From NCBI GenBank assembly GCA_017442155.1, contig JAFSAU010000012.1:1-64000 (forward strand): a DNA stretch of 64,000 bases, read 5' to 3'. Of this stretch, positions 24,784 to 33,180 are shown piece after piece (position 1 is the stretch's first letter; each line of letters starts with the position of its first letter). Position numbers and translations under genes: made by a program. The notes beneath the pieces are model-generated. The model was not told where the DNA came from and did no database searches. It saw only the letters and a program-made list of their open reading frames with translations. Source of the stretch: Clostridia bacterium. Its GTDB lineage: Bacteria > Bacillota > Clostridia > UMGS1883 > UMGS1540.

Positions 24784-26976
24784 ATGCAATTTAATTTTAT
24801 AACAGCTTCGCCGGAGCTTCGGGAAATTCATTCGGACATAAAAGAAATTCTTTGCGGCCGTCCCATTTATTTTCGCCGTACCTTTTCGGTCGCAGAAGCA
24901 GGGGAGGCCACGCTGTACATAACCGCACTGGGAATTTACGAAATTTATCTGGACGGTGAGAAGCTTGGACAGGAGTTCCTGTCACCCGGCTGGACGGATT
25001 ATAACAGCCGTTTGTATTACGATACATTTTCGCTCACGCTTTCACCGGGGAAGCACTGCCTTGCGGCTGTTGTGGCCGACGGATGGTATTCCGGTAATGT
25101 GGGGGGCGTCGGACCGCGGCATTATGACGAGATTGTGGCACTGGGTGCGCGGCTTCTCCTGGCTGACGGCACGGAAATGGGGACGGATACATCCTGGCGC
25201 GTAGGCGTGGGAGGTTATTTATACGCGGACATCATTCACGGTGAATGCTATGATGCCGGCGCAGAGCCGGCGGGCTGGAAGACATTGTCGTTTGACGACA
25301 GCGGCTGGGAAAATGCCGCGAACACATACAATTATGTCACGGGTACGAAGCTTCTGCCCCGTTTTCATCCCGGTGTGCGGCATATGCATACACTCCGGGC
25401 CGTAGCGGAGACCCGCGATTCGCACGGGAATTACATTTATGACCTGGGACAGAATATGAGCGGTGTAATCCGCATCCGTCTGAAGGCCCGAAAAGGCGAT
25501 AGAGTGACACTTCGTTACGGTGAAATGCTGGACGGGACGGATTTATACACCGCAAATCTTCGTACGGCCCGTCAGACAGACGTGTTTATCGCGGGCACAG
25601 ATGGCGAAGAGGAATATATGCCTCGTTTCACCTTCCATGGCTTCCGCTATGTGGAATCTTCCATGCCGCTTTTGTCGGTAGAAGGCATAGTGCTTTATTC
25701 CGATTGTGCGCAGACGGGATTTATTGAAACTTCTTCCGCTCTCGTGAATCAGATTTTCTCCAATCAACTTTGGGGACAGCGGTGTAATTTTCTCGATGTT
25801 CCTACGGATTGTCCCCAGCGGGATGAGCGCATGGGCTGGACGGGGGATACACAGATTTTCGCCCGGACCGGAATGTATAATATGGATACCTGTGTGTTTT
25901 ATCAGAAATATATGCAGGATATGCAGGATGCTATTTTTGCGGACGGCTCCGTGCCCAATGTTGTGCCCCGTGTGTTTAAAAGCCGCGGACAGCTTATTAC
26001 GGGAACAGGCACGGCGGCCTGGGGGGATGCAATTTTTATTATTCCGTACCATTTATGGAAAATGTATGGGGATGCGGAAACCATGAAGGAGTGCTATGGG
26101 GATATGCTTCGTTATTTTGCGTATCTGGAGGCACGGGCAGAAGGGCATCTCCAGCCGGATATGGGATATGGCGACTGGCTGAACTCCGATGCTGTAACCG
26201 CAAAGGCACTGGTAGCCACAGCGTATTTTGCATATGATGCACAGCTTCTTGCGGAAATTGCCGAAGAGCTTGGGAAAAAGGAAGATACACTGTATTTTCG
26301 CACAGCGTATGCCGCAATCCGAAACGCATTCCTAAAGGAATACGAAGAGGAGGACGGACGGCTTTTGGGAGATACACAGTGTGCGTATGTACTGGCCCTC
26401 CGGTTTGGGCTTTATAGTAATAAAGAAAAAACAGCGAAGCATCTTGCCCGTGCCATACGGGAACGGGAGAACCACCTGTCCACGGGCTTTGTGGGCACAG
26501 CGTATCTCCTGCCTGTGCTGTCGGATGCGGGCATGGATGAGCTTGCCTACACGCTTCTTCTGCAGGAAACCTACCCATCCTGGGGATACTGTATTTCCCT
26601 GGGTGCGACAACGATGTGGGAACGTTGGAATTCCTATTCGGATACCGACGGATTCGGGGATGTGGGCATGAATTCCTTTAACCATTATTCCTTTGGTGCT
26701 GTTGCGGAGTGGATGTATGCTTATATGGGCGGCATCCGGCCGCTTGCTCCCGCCTTTACTCGGTTTGCGGTGGAGCCGCATATGGATAAGCGGGTGCCCC
26801 GTGTCTCGGTCCGCTACAAAAGTGCCAGCGGCGAAATTGCTGTTTCCTACGACACAGAAAAGGGAATATGCACCGTTACAGTACCGGAGGGAACCACAGC
26901 CCGGGTTTCGCTCCGCGGTAGCATAGCAGAGCTTGCCGGCGGTACACACACGCTCACGTTTGCACCGATTCAATAA
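24784..26976 (+). CDS. Alpha-L-rhamnosidase (GH78)
   Basis: 730-aa retaining-free inverting glycosidase of family GH78 that releases terminal L-rhamnose from plant glycans or glycosides. N-terminal beta-sandwich accessory domains (about 40-250; AEPAGWKTLSFDDSGW, YDLGQNMSG) precede the (alpha/alpha)6 barrel. The proposed general acid is the Glu in DCPQRDERMGWTGD and the base the Glu in GATTMWERWNS. No signal peptide, so it acts on imported oligosaccharides or glycosides. Start ATG at 24784 after GAGGGG; an in-frame ATG at 24763 is an alternative. No rhamnose transporter or rhaABD genes are in the window. Confidence 0.93.
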   Translation: MQFNFITASPELREIHSDIKEILCGRPIYFRRTFSVAEAGEATLYITALGIYEIYLDGEKLGQEFLSPGWTDYNSRLYYDTFSLTLSPGKHCLAAVVADGWYSGNVGGVGPRHYDEIVALGARLLLADGTEMGTDTSWRVGVGGYLYADIIHGECYDAGAEPAGWKTLSFDDSGWENAANTYNYVTGTKLLPRFHPGVRHMHTLRAVAETRDSHGNYIYDLGQNMSGVIRIRLKARKGDRVTLRYGEMLDGTDLYTANLRTARQTDVFIAGTDGEEEYMPRFTFHGFRYVESSMPLLSVEGIVLYSDCAQTGFIETSSALVNQIFSNQLWGQRCNFLDVPTDCPQRDERMGWTGDTQIFARTGMYNMDTCVFYQKYMQDMQDAIFADGSVPNVVPRVFKSRGQLITGTGTAAWGDAIFIIPYHLWKMYGDAETMKECYGDMLRYFAYLEARAEGHLQPDMGYGDWLNSDAVTAKALVATAYFAYDAQLLAEIAEELGKKEDTLYFRTAYAAIRNAFLKEYEEEDGRLLGDTQCAYVLALRFGLYSNKEKTAKHLARAIRERENHLSTGFVGTAYLLPVLSDAGMDELAYTLLLQETYPSWGYCISLGATTMWERWNSYSDTDGFGDVGMNSFNHYSFGAVAEWMYAYMGGIRPLAPAFTRFAVEPHMDKRVPRVSVRYKSASGEIAVSYDTEKGICTVTVPEGTTARVSLRGSIAELAGGTHTLTFAPIQ

Positions 26977-27029
26977 AACGCCCCCTCCATTTCAGAAAGT
27001 CTGCTTTTCCTATATAAAGAAAAAAACGA

Positions 27030-27058
27030 TTGACAATCCGCGGCTGAACGTGTATAAT
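27030..27058 (+). promoter_or_regulatory. Consensus sigma-A promoter for icd-rex
   Basis: Perfect TTGACA (27030-27035), 17-base spacer, perfect TATAAT (27053-27058). Confidence 0.88.
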
Positions 27059-27174
27059 AATAAAAGATACAAGAAAAGCTGGATGTCGATAAGGAAGATT
27101 GGGTTTTGGAGTCAGATTTCACCTTATACTGCATCAGAAAGCTCCGAAATAAGATAGAGAAAGGACGAAATGGA

Positions 27175-28332
27175 ATGGACAAAATTCAGGTAGCTGCCGA
27201 TAAATTCAGCGCGCTCATTCGCTCCCAGCTGGAGCGGGTGGAACGGATGAAGGCAGAAAAGGATTTTATTGATTATGGAAAACTGGACACAATTATTATC
27301 GGCGTTGTGGGAGGCGACGGCATCGGCCCGGCGATTACGGCCGAGGCCCAGCGGATTCTGGAATACCTTCTGGCTGACGAAGTGAAGGCCGGGAAGGTAG
27401 AATTCCGGGTTATCGACGGGCTGACAATTGAAAACCGGGTAAAGGTAATGAAGGCGATTCCGGATGACGTGATGGAAGAACTCAAGGCGTGTCATGTCCT
27501 TCTGAAAGGCCCCACCACCACACCCCGCGCCGGAGACCCCTGGCCGAATATTGAAAGTGCAAACGTTGCAATGCGCAAGGCACTGGATCTTTTTGCAAAT
27601 GTCCGTCCGGTAAAGGTGCCGGAACAGGGGATTGACTGGACGTTCTTCAGAGAAAATACGGAAGGCTCCTATGCTCTTGGCTCCAGCGGCGTACATATTG
27701 ACGAGGACCTGGCGTTTGACTTCTGTGTAACAACAACAGAGGGGACGGAGCGTATTGCGCGTGCTGCTTTTGAGTATGCGAAAAAGACAGGAAAAACAAG
27801 GGTTTCTATTGTTACAAAGGCAAATGTTGTAAAGACTACAGACGGAAAATTCCTGAACATCTGTAAGGAAATCGGTAAAGAATATCCGGGGATTGAGGTG
27901 GATGACTGGTATATTGACATTATGACGGCGAAGCTGGTGGACGAAAAACGCCGTCAGCAGTTCCAGGTGCTGATTCTCCCGAATCTTTACGGCGATATTC
28001 TGACGGATGAAGCTGCAGAGTTTCAGGGCGGCGTAGGCACGGCCGGCAGCTCCAATATGGGTAAGCGTTATGCCATGTTTGAAGCGATTCACGGCTCTGC
28101 CCCCCGCATGGTAGAAGAGGGACGCGCGCAGTATGCCGACCCCTGCAGTATCATCCGTGCCGCGGCAATGCTTCTGGAGCATATCGGTTTTGCGGACAAG
28201 GCCGAACGCCTTACCCGTGCACTGGACAAGTGTATGTTTGAAGAAAAGAAATTGGTGATTACCGGTCGGCCAGACGGCGCAACCGGTGCCGAGTTTGCCG
28301 ATTACGTTATGGAAACAATCCAAAATCAGTAG
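27175..28332 (+). CDS. NAD-type isocitrate dehydrogenase (isocitrate/isopropylmalate family)
   Basis: 385-aa beta-decarboxylating dehydrogenase. Visible features: GVVGGDGIGPAIT (about 42-54), the substrate-phosphate Ser/Asn region NIESANVAMRKALDLFANVRPV, FFRENTEGSYA, the metal-binding DILTDEAAEFQGG with upstream IDIMTAKLV, and EAIHGSAPRM. This clostridial subgroup is usually annotated as isocitrate dehydrogenase and would supply 2-oxoglutarate for glutamate synthesis; isopropylmalate or homoisocitrate activity cannot be excluded from sequence alone. Start ATG at 27175 after AAAGGA. Followed by rex after 15 bases, so NAD/NADH sensing and this NAD enzyme may be co-transcribed. Confidence 0.85.
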   Translation: MDKIQVAADKFSALIRSQLERVERMKAEKDFIDYGKLDTIIIGVVGGDGIGPAITAEAQRILEYLLADEVKAGKVEFRVIDGLTIENRVKVMKAIPDDVMEELKACHVLLKGPTTTPRAGDPWPNIESANVAMRKALDLFANVRPVKVPEQGIDWTFFRENTEGSYALGSSGVHIDEDLAFDFCVTTTEGTERIARAAFEYAKKTGKTRVSIVTKANVVKTTDGKFLNICKEIGKEYPGIEVDDWYIDIMTAKLVDEKRRQQFQVLILPNLYGDILTDEAAEFQGGVGTAGSSNMGKRYAMFEAIHGSAPRMVEEGRAQYADPCSIIRAAAMLLEHIGFADKAERLTRALDKCMFEEKKLVITGRPDGATGAEFADYVMETIQNQ

Positions 28333-28347
28333 AATGGCGACGGGAGT

Positions 28348-28977
28348 ATGAAAAAGATATCAAAAATGGTCATCCGGCGTCTGCCCAGGTATTTTCGGTA
28401 TTTAAGCGACCTGAAGGCGGCAGGGGTGGAACGAATTTCTTCTACGGAACTCAGCAAGAAAATGCACGTAACGGCTTCGCAGATTCGGCATGATCTCAAC
28501 TGCTTCGGCGGCTTCGGACAGCAGGGCTACGGCTATAATGTAGAGCAGCTGCATGATGCAATCGCCAATATTCTGGGGCTTTCCCGGCATTATAAGTTAG
28601 TGATTATCGGTGCCGGCAACCTCGGTCACGCGCTTGCTAATTATGCCGGCTTTGTACGGCGTGGCTTCCGTCTTGTGGGGATGTTTGACGTAAATCCCGA
28701 TGTGGTGGGACAAAAGGTACAGAACGTCACCGTCCGGCATATGGAAGAGCTGGAGGAATTTTGTAAGCAGGAAAAGCCGGAGATTGCGGTACTGACCGTT
28801 TCCAAGCCTGCGGCGGTGGAGGTTGCCAACCGGTTGCCGGCATTGGGCATCCGGGGCATATGGAATTTCTCATTTATGGAGCTGACGGCCCCGGAGGGCG
28901 TGTATGTGGAAAATGTGCATCTGAGTGATAGCTTGATGACGCTTTCTCAGCATATTACTGCAAGCACAGGAAAATAA
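28348..28977 (+). CDS. rex: Redox-sensing transcriptional repressor Rex
   Basis: 209-aa repressor whose DNA binding is relieved by NADH. N-terminal winged helix (about 1-80: ISSTELSKKMHVTASQIRHDLNCFGGFGQQGYGY) and Rossmann domain (about 82-200: VIIGAGNLGHALANY, GMFDVNP). In clostridia Rex controls fermentation and hydrogenase genes, so the hydrogenase operon at 38-42 kb is a candidate target. Start ATG 15 bases after the dehydrogenase stop, with a weak GGGAG site. Confidence 0.96.
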   Translation: MKKISKMVIRRLPRYFRYLSDLKAAGVERISSTELSKKMHVTASQIRHDLNCFGGFGQQGYGYNVEQLHDAIANILGLSRHYKLVIIGAGNLGHALANYAGFVRRGFRLVGMFDVNPDVVGQKVQNVTVRHMEELEEFCKQEKPEIAVLTVSKPAAVEVANRLPALGIRGIWNFSFMELTAPEGVYVENVHLSDSLMTLSQHITASTGK

Positions 28978-28987
28978 ATAAAAAATT

Positions 28988-29027
28988 TGCCGTAAAACGG
29001 ATATAACATTCTGTTTTACGGCAGTTT
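28988..29027. terminator. Bidirectional terminator between rex and small gene
   Basis: 11-bp arms 28988-28998 / 29013-29023, flanked by A/T-rich runs. It serves rex (+) and the convergent small gene (-), whose stop is at 29029. Confidence 0.85.
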
Positions 29028-29028
29028 G

Positions 29029-29346
29029 TTATTCTGTGGTATTGCTTTTCGGTGGCTCGGATGGATTTTCATGTAAATGGTGTAGTGCTTTCTCGATAGG
29101 AAAGAAAAATTGATTTGGATTGAGGGAATTGATTTCCTGAATATCCTTTTCCAGCTTTTTAAGCACATCAGGCCTCCGGAAAATGTCGCGGAACAGTAGT
29201 TCCAAAATAAGTTCGTTTTCACTGATAAGACCTACCACGTTGCCGTCATCATCAATAATGTCTACCGTTTCCTCCGCAATATTCCGGGGGGCCCCTTTTT
29301 TCATCAGAATTTGAATGTATTTTTCCCGTAAATCATTCTCTTGCAT
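29029..29346 (-). CDS. Small hypothetical protein divergent to Xre regulator
   Basis: 105-aa acidic, probably cytosolic protein of unknown family (begins MQENDLREKYIQIL; contains ETVDIIDDDGNVVGLIS and RDIFRRPDVLKKLEKDI). No signal peptide or membrane segment. The ATG at 29346 has AGGAGG 7 bases upstream; the earlier ATG (29364) would place that site inside the coding region. It is divergent from an Xre regulator with two matching operator-like repeats between them, so it is probably repressed by that regulator. Confidence 0.75.
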   Translation of the reverse strand: MQENDLREKYIQILMKKGAPRNIAEETVDIIDDDGNVVGLISENELILELLFRDIFRRPDVLKKLEKDIQEINSLNPNQFFFPIEKALHHLHENPSEPPKSNTTE

Positions 29347-29376
29347 TTTTCTCCTCCTAAACATACTTTATTTCAT

Positions 29377-29390
29377 ACCCGAAAATGGGT
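29377..29390. promoter_or_regulatory. Operator copy 1 (ACCCG-N4-YGGGT type)
   Basis: ACCCGAAAATGGGT, an inverted repeat with ACCCR/YGGGT arms, near the start of the small minus-strand gene. A second copy with the same layout starts exactly 50 bases further on. Confidence 0.65.
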
Positions 29391-29426
29391 TAAAATAAAG
29401 TGTATCAAAATTTTTTTCATTTGTCA

Positions 29427-29440
29427 ACCCGTATTCGGGT
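29427..29440. promoter_or_regulatory. Operator copy 2 (ACCCG-N4-CGGGT)
   Basis: ACCCGTATTCGGGT, a perfect 5-bp inverted repeat with a 4-base spacer, upstream of the Xre gene. Spacing to copy 1 is 50 bases start to start, close to five helical turns. Confidence 0.65.
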
Positions 29441-29507
29441 AATATGTGTAATTTTTTGTAGTATGATAATACTAAAGAAAATTTGTACTGTCAAAAAAGG
29501 AATGCAT

Positions 29508-29762
29508 ATGGAATACGGAACTATATTTGTCAATCGAATACGGCAATTATGTGATATGCGTGGTATTTCAATCAATAGGCTTGCCAATATGAGCGATGTA
29601 AAACAATCTACGCTTGATAATATAATGAGGGGAATCACAAAGAATCCCAGAGTCAAAACCTTGCATAAAATAGCGATTGCTTTTAATATGACAGTAGCTG
29701 AATTTTTGGATTTTGAGACATTGAACGAGTATTCTTTTGAAAGCGACGAAGATGATGAATAG
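29508..29762 (+). CDS. Xre-family helix-turn-helix regulator
   Basis: 84-aa single-domain DNA-binding protein (IRQLCDMRGISINRLANMSDVKQSTLDNIMRGITKNPRVKTLHKIAIAFNMTVAEFLDF) with an acidic tail. The ATG at 29508 follows AAAAAGGA; upstream in-frame sequence has no support. It probably binds the paired repeats at 29377 and 29427 and represses itself and the divergent small gene. The A/T-rich composition suggests recent acquisition of this pair. Confidence 0.87.
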   Translation: MEYGTIFVNRIRQLCDMRGISINRLANMSDVKQSTLDNIMRGITKNPRVKTLHKIAIAFNMTVAEFLDFETLNEYSFESDEDDE

Positions 29763-29790
29763 CCCTGACAGTTGTCGGGGCTATTGTTTA
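29761..29790 (+). terminator. Terminator after Xre gene
   Basis: Imperfect hairpin 29761-29782 (AGCCC...GGGCT outer arms) followed by a T-rich stretch. Confidence 0.6.
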
Positions 29791-30227
29791 ATACAGGGAT
29801 GGCTGGTTATGTGGAGTTTGCTTTGATAGATGTACGGTTCCGGAGCACAGCAAACGGAAAGCACAAAGAATGCTAATACTGCCCGCTGGCATCTGACCCG
29901 AAAAAAGGGCGCATCTAACGCCGCGTGCCTTCGGCTTGAAGGAAGACCCGAAGGGGCTTGCCTGAAATAGTCGAGGAAGACTTTTTCGCAGAAAAAGGCT
30001 TGCCGAGCGGGAAGAAGGTAAAAGTCGGAAGACTTTTAGCCAGTGCGCCCGCGGGGGTTGCAGGGGTGTCGCGTAACACCCCTGCAAAGGAATTTAAACA
30101 CGTGAGTTTATAAAGAAAGCAAGAAATAAAAAAGGATGTATCTGGTGCTTCTGCCCGTTTTCTTAAAAAACATTCGTTACTATGAATTCTGATTATTCAA
30201 AAAATATAAAAAAATCTAAAAAAAGAG
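29791..30227. other. Gene-free region with G/C-rich structured island
   Basis: The first about 300 bases (to 30090) are G/C-rich, unlike the surrounding A/T-rich DNA, and contain several short inverted repeats. The strongest is an 11-bp perfect hairpin, 30058-30068 / 30077-30087. No convincing protein frame runs through it. The remainder to 30227 is A/T-rich. It could be a scar of a mobile element or a structured RNA; I do not recognise it. Confidence 0.5.
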
Positions 30228-30256
30228 TTGACAAGGCAGAAAAAATATGGTATCAT
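30228..30256 (+). promoter_or_regulatory. Sigma-A promoter for rplU operon
   Basis: TTGACA (30228-30233), 17-base spacer, TATCAT (30251-30256). Confidence 0.85.
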
Positions 30257-30262
30257 AAGCTA

Positions 30263-30330
30263 TAACCGCATAGAACGGGTTTTAAAAGTGTGTTCACTTA
30301 CCCTGGATAGCGAGTCCGTATTATAGGAGG
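30263..30330 (+). ncRNA. Probable ribosomal protein L21 leader
   Basis: The transcript leader between the promoter and the rplU ribosome binding site contains CCGCATAGAACGGG, then GTGTGTTCACTTACCCTGG and ATAGCGAGTCCG before AGGAGGTG. This layout resembles, from memory, the Firmicutes L21 leader, a cis-regulatory RNA thought to bind L21 for autogenous control. A covariance-model search would settle it. Confidence 0.6.
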
Positions 30331-30340
30331 TGTATTGAGA

Positions 30341-30652
30341 ATGTACGCAATTATCAAGACAGGCGGCAAGCAGTACAGCGTTTCCGAAGGTGACGTTGTT
30401 TACATCGAAAAGCTGGATGCAGAAGAAGGTGCATCCGTACAGTTCGACGAAGTGCTTGCAGTAGGCGGCGAAGCCGGCTTCAAGTGCGGTGCTCCTTTAG
30501 TTGAAGGTGCTTCCGTTACCGCAAAGGTTCTGAAGAACGGCAAAGCCAAGAAGGTTCTGATTTTCAAGTACAAGCCGAAAAAGGGCTATAGAAGAAGACA
30601 GGGCCATCGTCAGCCGTACACAAAGGTCCAGATTGAAAAAATCAACGGCTAA
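30341..30652 (+). CDS. rplU: 50S ribosomal protein L21
   Basis: 103-aa ribosomal protein ([14 protein letters not shown] start; [18 protein letters not shown] end). ATG at 30341 behind AGGAGGTG. First gene of the conserved rplU-prp-rpmA-obgE cluster; its stop overlaps the prp start by one base (TAATG). Confidence 0.98.
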   Translation: MYAIIKTGGKQYSVSEGDVVYIEKLDAEEGASVQFDEVLAVGGEAGFKCGAPLVEGASVTAKVLKNGKAKKVLIFKYKPKKGYRRRQGHRQPYTKVQIEKING

Positions 30653-30972
30653 TGACAACGGTAGAATTTAAAAGGACGACAAACAAGATAACGGCCTTTA
30701 CGGTGCATGGCCATAGCGGATACGCTGAGGCAGGGGAGGACATCGTCTGTGCCTCGGTTTCCTCGGTGGTGTGGAGCACGGTAAATGGACTAAAACAAAT
30801 CGCAGGTATTCCGGTGGAATATGAAAGCAGAGAAGGGTTTGTGTCCTGCAGCATTCCGCCCCTTTCCGAAACCGGAAGGGAAAAGGCAGATTTGCTTCTG
30901 GAAAGTATGCTTGCTTTTATGCAGGAGCTTTCCGGGCAGTATCAACAGTTTGTGAAAGTAATGGAGGTGTAA
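30652..30972 (+). CDS. prp: Ribosomal-processing cysteine protease Prp
   Basis: 106-aa protease that removes the N-terminal extension of L27 in Bacillota. The catalytic pair is visible in [20 protein letters not shown]: His21 and Cys33, with the expected 12-residue spacing. It lies between rplU and rpmA as usual, and the L27 encoded next door carries the cleavable extension. Confidence 0.95.
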   Translation: MTTVEFKRTTNKITAFTVHGHSGYAEAGEDIVCASVSSVVWSTVNGLKQIAGIPVEYESREGFVSCSIPPLSETGREKADLLLESMLAFMQELSGQYQQFVKVMEV

Positions 30973-30977
30973 TCCGA

Positions 30978-31259
30978 ATGTTTTCGCTCAATATTCAGTT
31001 ATTTGCACATAAAAAGGGTATGGGTAGCACGAAGAACGGCCGTGACAGTGAAAGCAAACGTCTCGGTGTGAAGCGTGCTGACGGTCAGGTTGTTCCGGCC
31101 GGTAACATTCTGGTCAGACAGCGCGGTACCAAAATCCATCCCGGTACAAACGTAGGCCGCGGCGGCGACGATACGCTCTTTGCACTCGTTTCCGGTAAGG
31201 TTAAGTTTGAACGTATGGGTAAGGACAAGAAAAAGGTCAGCGTTTACCCTGTACAGTAA
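30978..31259 (+). CDS. rpmA: 50S ribosomal protein L27 (with cleavable N-terminal extension)
   Basis: 93-aa protein. The N-terminus [10 protein letters not shown] precedes the mature [14 protein letters not shown]; this extension is the Prp substrate in Bacillota and its removal exposes the mature N-terminus that reaches the peptidyl-transferase centre. RBS GGAGGTG just before the ATG. Confidence 0.98.
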   Translation: MFSLNIQLFAHKKGMGSTKNGRDSESKRLGVKRADGQVVPAGNILVRQRGTKIHPGTNVGRGGDDTLFALVSGKVKFERMGKDKKKVSVYPVQ

Positions 31260-31265
31260 CGCAGT

Positions 31266-31300
31266 AAAATCGCAGATATAAAACATGTCTGCGATTTTTC
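31266..31300 (+). terminator. Terminator/attenuator between rpmA and obgE
   Basis: 11-bp arms 31266-31276 / 31288-31298 with a T-run at the end of the right arm. It may lower readthrough from the ribosomal genes into obgE. Confidence 0.75.
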
Positions 31301-31320
31301 TATATCCAAAGGAGAGGCAT

Positions 31321-32580
31321 ATGTTTGTAGATACAGCAACAATTACGGTACGGGCTGGCAAGGGCGGTAATGGCCTTGTCTCCTTTCACCGGGAAAAATA
31401 TGTCCCCGCCGGTGGCCCGGATGGGGGAGACGGCGGCCGGGGCGGCAATGTGGTTTTTGTAGCCGATAACAAGCTGACCACACTGATGGACTTCCGTTAC
31501 CGCAAGACGTACAGCGCACAGAACGGGCAGGATGGCCGCGCAGGAAAATGCAGCGGAAAAGCGGGAGAGGACAGTATTGTCCGTGTGCCGGAGGGCACCT
31601 TGATTCGGGATGCAGCCACCGGCAAAGTTCTGGCAGACATGACAGGGGACAATAAAACGTATGTGGCGGCAAAGGGCGGCAACGGCGGCTGGGGCAATGT
31701 GCATTTTGCAACGCCCGTGCGCCAGGCACCCAAAATTGCCAAGCCCGGCCAGCTGGGCCAGGAACGGGAAATCATTCTGGAACTGAAGCTTCTGGCAGAC
31801 GTGGCTCTTGTGGGCTTCCCGAACGTGGGAAAATCCACACTGATTTCCCGCGTCAGCTCTGCCCGTCCGAAAATTGCCAATTATCATTTTACAACGCTTA
31901 CGCCGAATCTCGGCGTTGTTTCCGTGCATGATAAATCTTTCGTAATTGCAGATGTGCCGGGGCTGATTGAAGGTGCTCACACCGGGGCCGGCCTTGGACA
32001 TGAATTCCTGCGGCATATTGAGAGAACACGGATTCTGATTCATGTAGTGGATGCTTCCGGCACGGAGGGACGGGACCCGATGGCCGACTTTGAGGCCATT
32101 TGCCGTGAACTGGAGCTTTACAATCCGGAGCTTCTGCTCCGTCCCACGCTGGTTGCTGGGAATAAAACCGACATTCCGGGAGAACAGATAGAGGAATTTG
32201 AAAAATTCGTGGTGGAATCCGGTTATAAATATTTTCCCATCAGTGCCGCAACGGGCGAGGGCGTAGATGCCCTTATGAATCAGGTGGCAGAAATGCTGGA
32301 TTATCTGCCGCCTATTCCGGTGTATGAGGCTGAGGAAATTGAGGAAGAAGAAATCGACTACGACGCCTATGAGATTACCAAAGAGGACGACGCGTATGTG
32401 GTTTCCGGCCCGTATGTGGACAAGCTTCTTCGTGGCGTTAATTTTGGAGAGGACGAATCGGTACGTTATTTCCAGCGTTCTATTAAAGCCCATGGGATTA
32501 TTGATGCTTTGCGCGAAAGAGGTGTCAAGGAAGGCGATACCGTGGTGTTCGGTGAAATGGAATTTGATTTTGTGGAATAG
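31321..32580 (+). CDS. obgE: GTPase Obg
   Basis: 419-aa essential GTPase linked to 50S assembly and stress control. Glycine-rich Obg fold (1-158: GKGGNG, GGPDGGDGGRGG), G domain with GFPNVGKST at 165-173 and NKTD, and the Firmicutes OCT domain at the C-terminus. An acidic insert (EEEIDYDAYEITKEDD) links G and OCT domains. Start ATG 31321 after AAAGGAGAGG. Confidence 0.97.
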   Translation: MFVDTATITVRAGKGGNGLVSFHREKYVPAGGPDGGDGGRGGNVVFVADNKLTTLMDFRYRKTYSAQNGQDGRAGKCSGKAGEDSIVRVPEGTLIRDAATGKVLADMTGDNKTYVAAKGGNGGWGNVHFATPVRQAPKIAKPGQLGQEREIILELKLLADVALVGFPNVGKSTLISRVSSARPKIANYHFTTLTPNLGVVSVHDKSFVIADVPGLIEGAHTGAGLGHEFLRHIERTRILIHVVDASGTEGRDPMADFEAICRELELYNPELLLRPTLVAGNKTDIPGEQIEEFEKFVVESGYKYFPISAATGEGVDALMNQVAEMLDYLPPIPVYEAEEIEEEEIDYDAYEITKEDDAYVVSGPYVDKLLRGVNFGEDESVRYFQRSIKAHGIIDALRERGVKEGDTVVFGEMEFDFVE

Positions 32581-32589
32581 GAGATTGGC

Positions 32590-33180
32590 ATGAAACGGAT
32601 AGGATTGTTCGGCGGTATGTTTGACCCGGTACACCTTGGGCATTTGCACGCGGCGAGAGAAGCGGCAGAAAAGCTGTCGCTGGATTCTGTGATTTTTATT
32701 CCGGCGAATGTTCCGCCGCATAAGAAAAACGGATGTTTTGCTTCCGGTGCGCATCGCCTTGCCATGTTAAAGCTGGCCGTGGAAGCCGACAGCCGCTTCA
32801 CAGTTTCTGCCTATGAACTGGAAAAAGAGGGAACAAGTTACTCCTATATCACCGTAGAACATTTCAGAGCCAAGTACCCGGAGGATAAACTGTATTTCTT
32901 AATTGGGGACGAGGCATACGCACTGCTTCATACATGGAAGTTGCCGGAGCGTATCCGGGCGGCGGCCGATTTCGTAGTAGTGACAAGAGAAGGTACTTCA
33001 CCGCCCGGGGATGCTTTGTATGTAAAAATTCCAAAGTTTCAGGCATCTTCCACCGAGGTGCGGGCGGCACTGGCAGCAGGCGGGAGTGCGGATGCGCTTT
33101 TGCCTGCCGCGGTGGCGGCGTATATAAAAAACAACGGACTATATCAGGGGGAACAGTATGACGGAACAGACAATGCTTGA
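32590..33180 (+). CDS. nadD: Nicotinate-nucleotide adenylyltransferase
   Basis: 196-aa enzyme that adenylates nicotinate mononucleotide in NAD synthesis. GGMFDPVHLGHLHAA holds the nucleotidyltransferase GxFxPxHxGH motif; the second motif appears as SSTEVRAAL. Overlaps yqeK by 23 bases; the nadD-yqeK order after obgE is typical for Bacillota. Confidence 0.96.
   Translation: MKRIGLFGGMFDPVHLGHLHAAREAAEKLSLDSVIFIPANVPPHKKNGCFASGAHRLAMLKLAVEADSRFTVSAYELEKEGTSYSYITVEHFRAKYPEDKLYFLIGDEAYALLHTWKLPERIRAAADFVVVTREGTSPPGDALYVKIPKFQASSTEVRAALAAGGSADALLPAAVAAYIKNNGLYQGEQYDGTDNA

Noticed and set aside
27124-28323. 399-aa minus-strand frame covering the isocitrate dehydrogenase gene
   Set aside because: Despite its length it is the antisense shadow of a conserved dehydrogenase; sequence is Cys/His-rich without motifs.
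29377-29440. CRISPR or simple repeat array suggested by the two ACCCG sites
   Set aside because: Only two 14-base copies, each palindromic and placed at promoters; this is operator-like, and no array exists anywhere in the window.
29788-30087. 99-aa minus-strand frame in the G/C-rich island before rplU
   Set aside because: No RBS, no domain, and the sequence is dominated by inverted repeats; treated as non-coding structure.
31300-32754. 484-aa minus-strand frame opposite obgE
   Set aside because: Shadow of the conserved obgE frame; no RBS or domain.
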